Shown here in pieces: positions 63,365 through 64,000 of a stretch of 64,000 bases of DNA (position 1 is the first letter of the stretch; every line of letters starts with the position of its first letter). The stretch spans positions 248,001 to 312,000 of the forward strand of contig NZ_VEIO01000001.1 of NCBI RefSeq assembly GCF_007680605.1. Reading direction: 5' to 3'. The position numbers and the translations under genes were made by a program. This DNA comes from Paenibacillus xylanexedens. Its GTDB lineage: Bacteria > Bacillota > Bacilli > Paenibacillales > Paenibacillaceae. The notes under the pieces are model-generated. The model searched no databases. It was not told the DNA's origin and saw only the letters and a program-made list of their open reading frames with translations.

Positions 63365-63597
63365 TTTCGGCTTCCCCCCTTCCGTGAAGATACTGTTATA
63401 AAAATAATAACACATTTTTGCGTGATCTCCAAACCATTCATTCATAGTTCACGAAACCTTCTATTATTCTTCTTTGCCAAAAAACGTTTGCTCGCGTTTT
63501 ATGCTGAGAAATCATGACACCCTTTCCATCAAACCGCTTCGTATATCCCTTTGGGCCTTGCCATATACTTTGAAGAGAAAGGAAAGGAGTGATTCTT

Positions 63598-64000
63598 ATG
63601 GAACTGTTTACAGTATGGACCGATGTGTCGGGGCAAGAGGAGGCAGCCCTTTTTCAACAATGCATTAAGGAAAAAATCAAAGGTTTACATATAAGTAAAA
63701 GAGGCTTCCGGCTCACCTTCAAACATAAGGATGGCAGAGCAGTTTGGACGTGCAGAGGCAATGAGAATCACGAAGATTTCCAGCAGTGGTTGCCACGAAT
63801 CAGTGATTTGCTTTCCCTTGGTATTGCGGATTATATAATGGAAACCCAGGAACGAAGCATGGTAGAGAATATTATTGCCAAATCATGCTCGGTCATGGAT
63901 GAACACGAAGTTGAGAAGGTTCACCGCATCTGCATGCCGCTGCTCGTGAATAGTGACTTGCATCAACCGGGTCTGCGGGAGCGCCGGCGCTCAACATTAG
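63598..64000 (+). CDS. ytxC: Sporulation protein YtxC-like (3' end cut off)
   Basis: The ATG at 63598 follows GGAAAGGAGTG. The frame is open to the window end, giving 134 visible residues of an expected 280 or so. The N-terminus (MELFTVWTDVSGQEEAALF, then RGFRLTFKHKDGRAVWTCRG) resembles the YtxC family, annotated as a putative sporulation protein in bacilli, usually located before thrS-infC. The following genes are outside the window. The assignment is from family resemblance; the role of YtxC is not well defined. Confidence 0.72.
   Translation, partial: MELFTVWTDVSGQEEAALFQQCIKEKIKGLHISKRGFRLTFKHKDGRAVWTCRGNENHEDFQQWLPRISDLLSLGIADYIMETQERSMVENIIAKSCSVMDEHEVEKVHRICMPLLVNSDLHQPGLRERRRSTL

Overview
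The window is a chromosomal segment of a low-to-moderate GC, endospore-forming Firmicute, almost certainly a Paenibacillus or a close relative. Signs of this are the strong AGGAGG-type ribosome binding sites, frequent GTG and TTG starts, T-box and S-box leaders, spore-coat (CotF-type), Spo0E-type and YtxC genes, and gene neighbourhoods shared with Bacillus (pheST-zapA-mutS2, Lrp regulator-aminotransferase, metI-metC, KhtT-KhtU). The species cannot be fixed from the sequence alone. There is no prophage, insertion sequence or CRISPR array, and most of the window is housekeeping metabolism with small regulatory surprises.

Layout. 1-1.6 kb: the end of a nucleoside-type ABC importer (two permeases). 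1.8-2.6 kb: a small Gly/Pro-rich protein and an acetyltransferase. 2.8-11 kb: branched-chain amino acid synthesis, with a Leu-type T-box leader, ilvB-ilvN-ilvC-leuA, then leuB split off by an opposite-strand aldo/keto reductase gene; leuC and leuD are absent. 11.2-12.7 kb: a YkuU-type peroxiredoxin behind a perfect PerR box, and a Cys-rich small protein. 13.1-17.8 kb: a soluble PAS histidine kinase followed by a MoxR/DUF58/DUF4129 set. 17.9-21.3 kb: an orphan aldolase-fold protein and a membrane GGDEF-EAL protein with a degenerate GGDEF site. 21.4-22.2 kb: tRNA-Pro and tRNA-Gly, then an AT-rich stretch with a small secreted protein. 22.3-24.6 kb: an ABC-F ATPase behind a leader that looks like a transcription attenuator with a small upstream ORF.

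24.6-35.2 kb: a Phe-type T-box, pheS-pheT, a ZapA-like protein with a very long coiled-coil extension, a stand-alone CuA-type lipoprotein, a holin-like membrane protein and mutS2. 35.2-45 kb: DUF350 and zinc-ribbon proteins with a 27-residue membrane peptide between them, an MFS transporter, an FAD oxidoreductase, two coat-like proteins, a Lrp regulator with its aminotransferase, a Spo0E-type phosphatase, a lipoprotein, a shortened CobU-like protein, a cobalamin adenosyltransferase and an RluA pseudouridine synthase. 45.1-45.35 kb: three tandem copies of a GTTTGG...CCAAAC intergenic repeat. 45.5-52 kb: an ArsC/Spx-like protein, a stand-alone 5'-3' exonuclease, a secreted phosphodiester glycosidase, a MOSC protein, a ROK sugar kinase, an HRDC protein and CorA.

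52.5-56.1 kb: an S-box (SAM) riboswitch and metA-metI-metC, giving O-acylhomoserine to homocysteine by either direct or trans-sulfuration. 56.3-64 kb: mqnC of the futalosine menaquinone route, an aldo/keto reductase-alcohol dehydrogenase pair, a YitT protein, the KhtT/KhtU-type K+/H+ antiporter, a small hydrophobic protein and the start of ytxC. Starts given below are my choices based on visible ribosome binding sites and often differ from the longest open frame.
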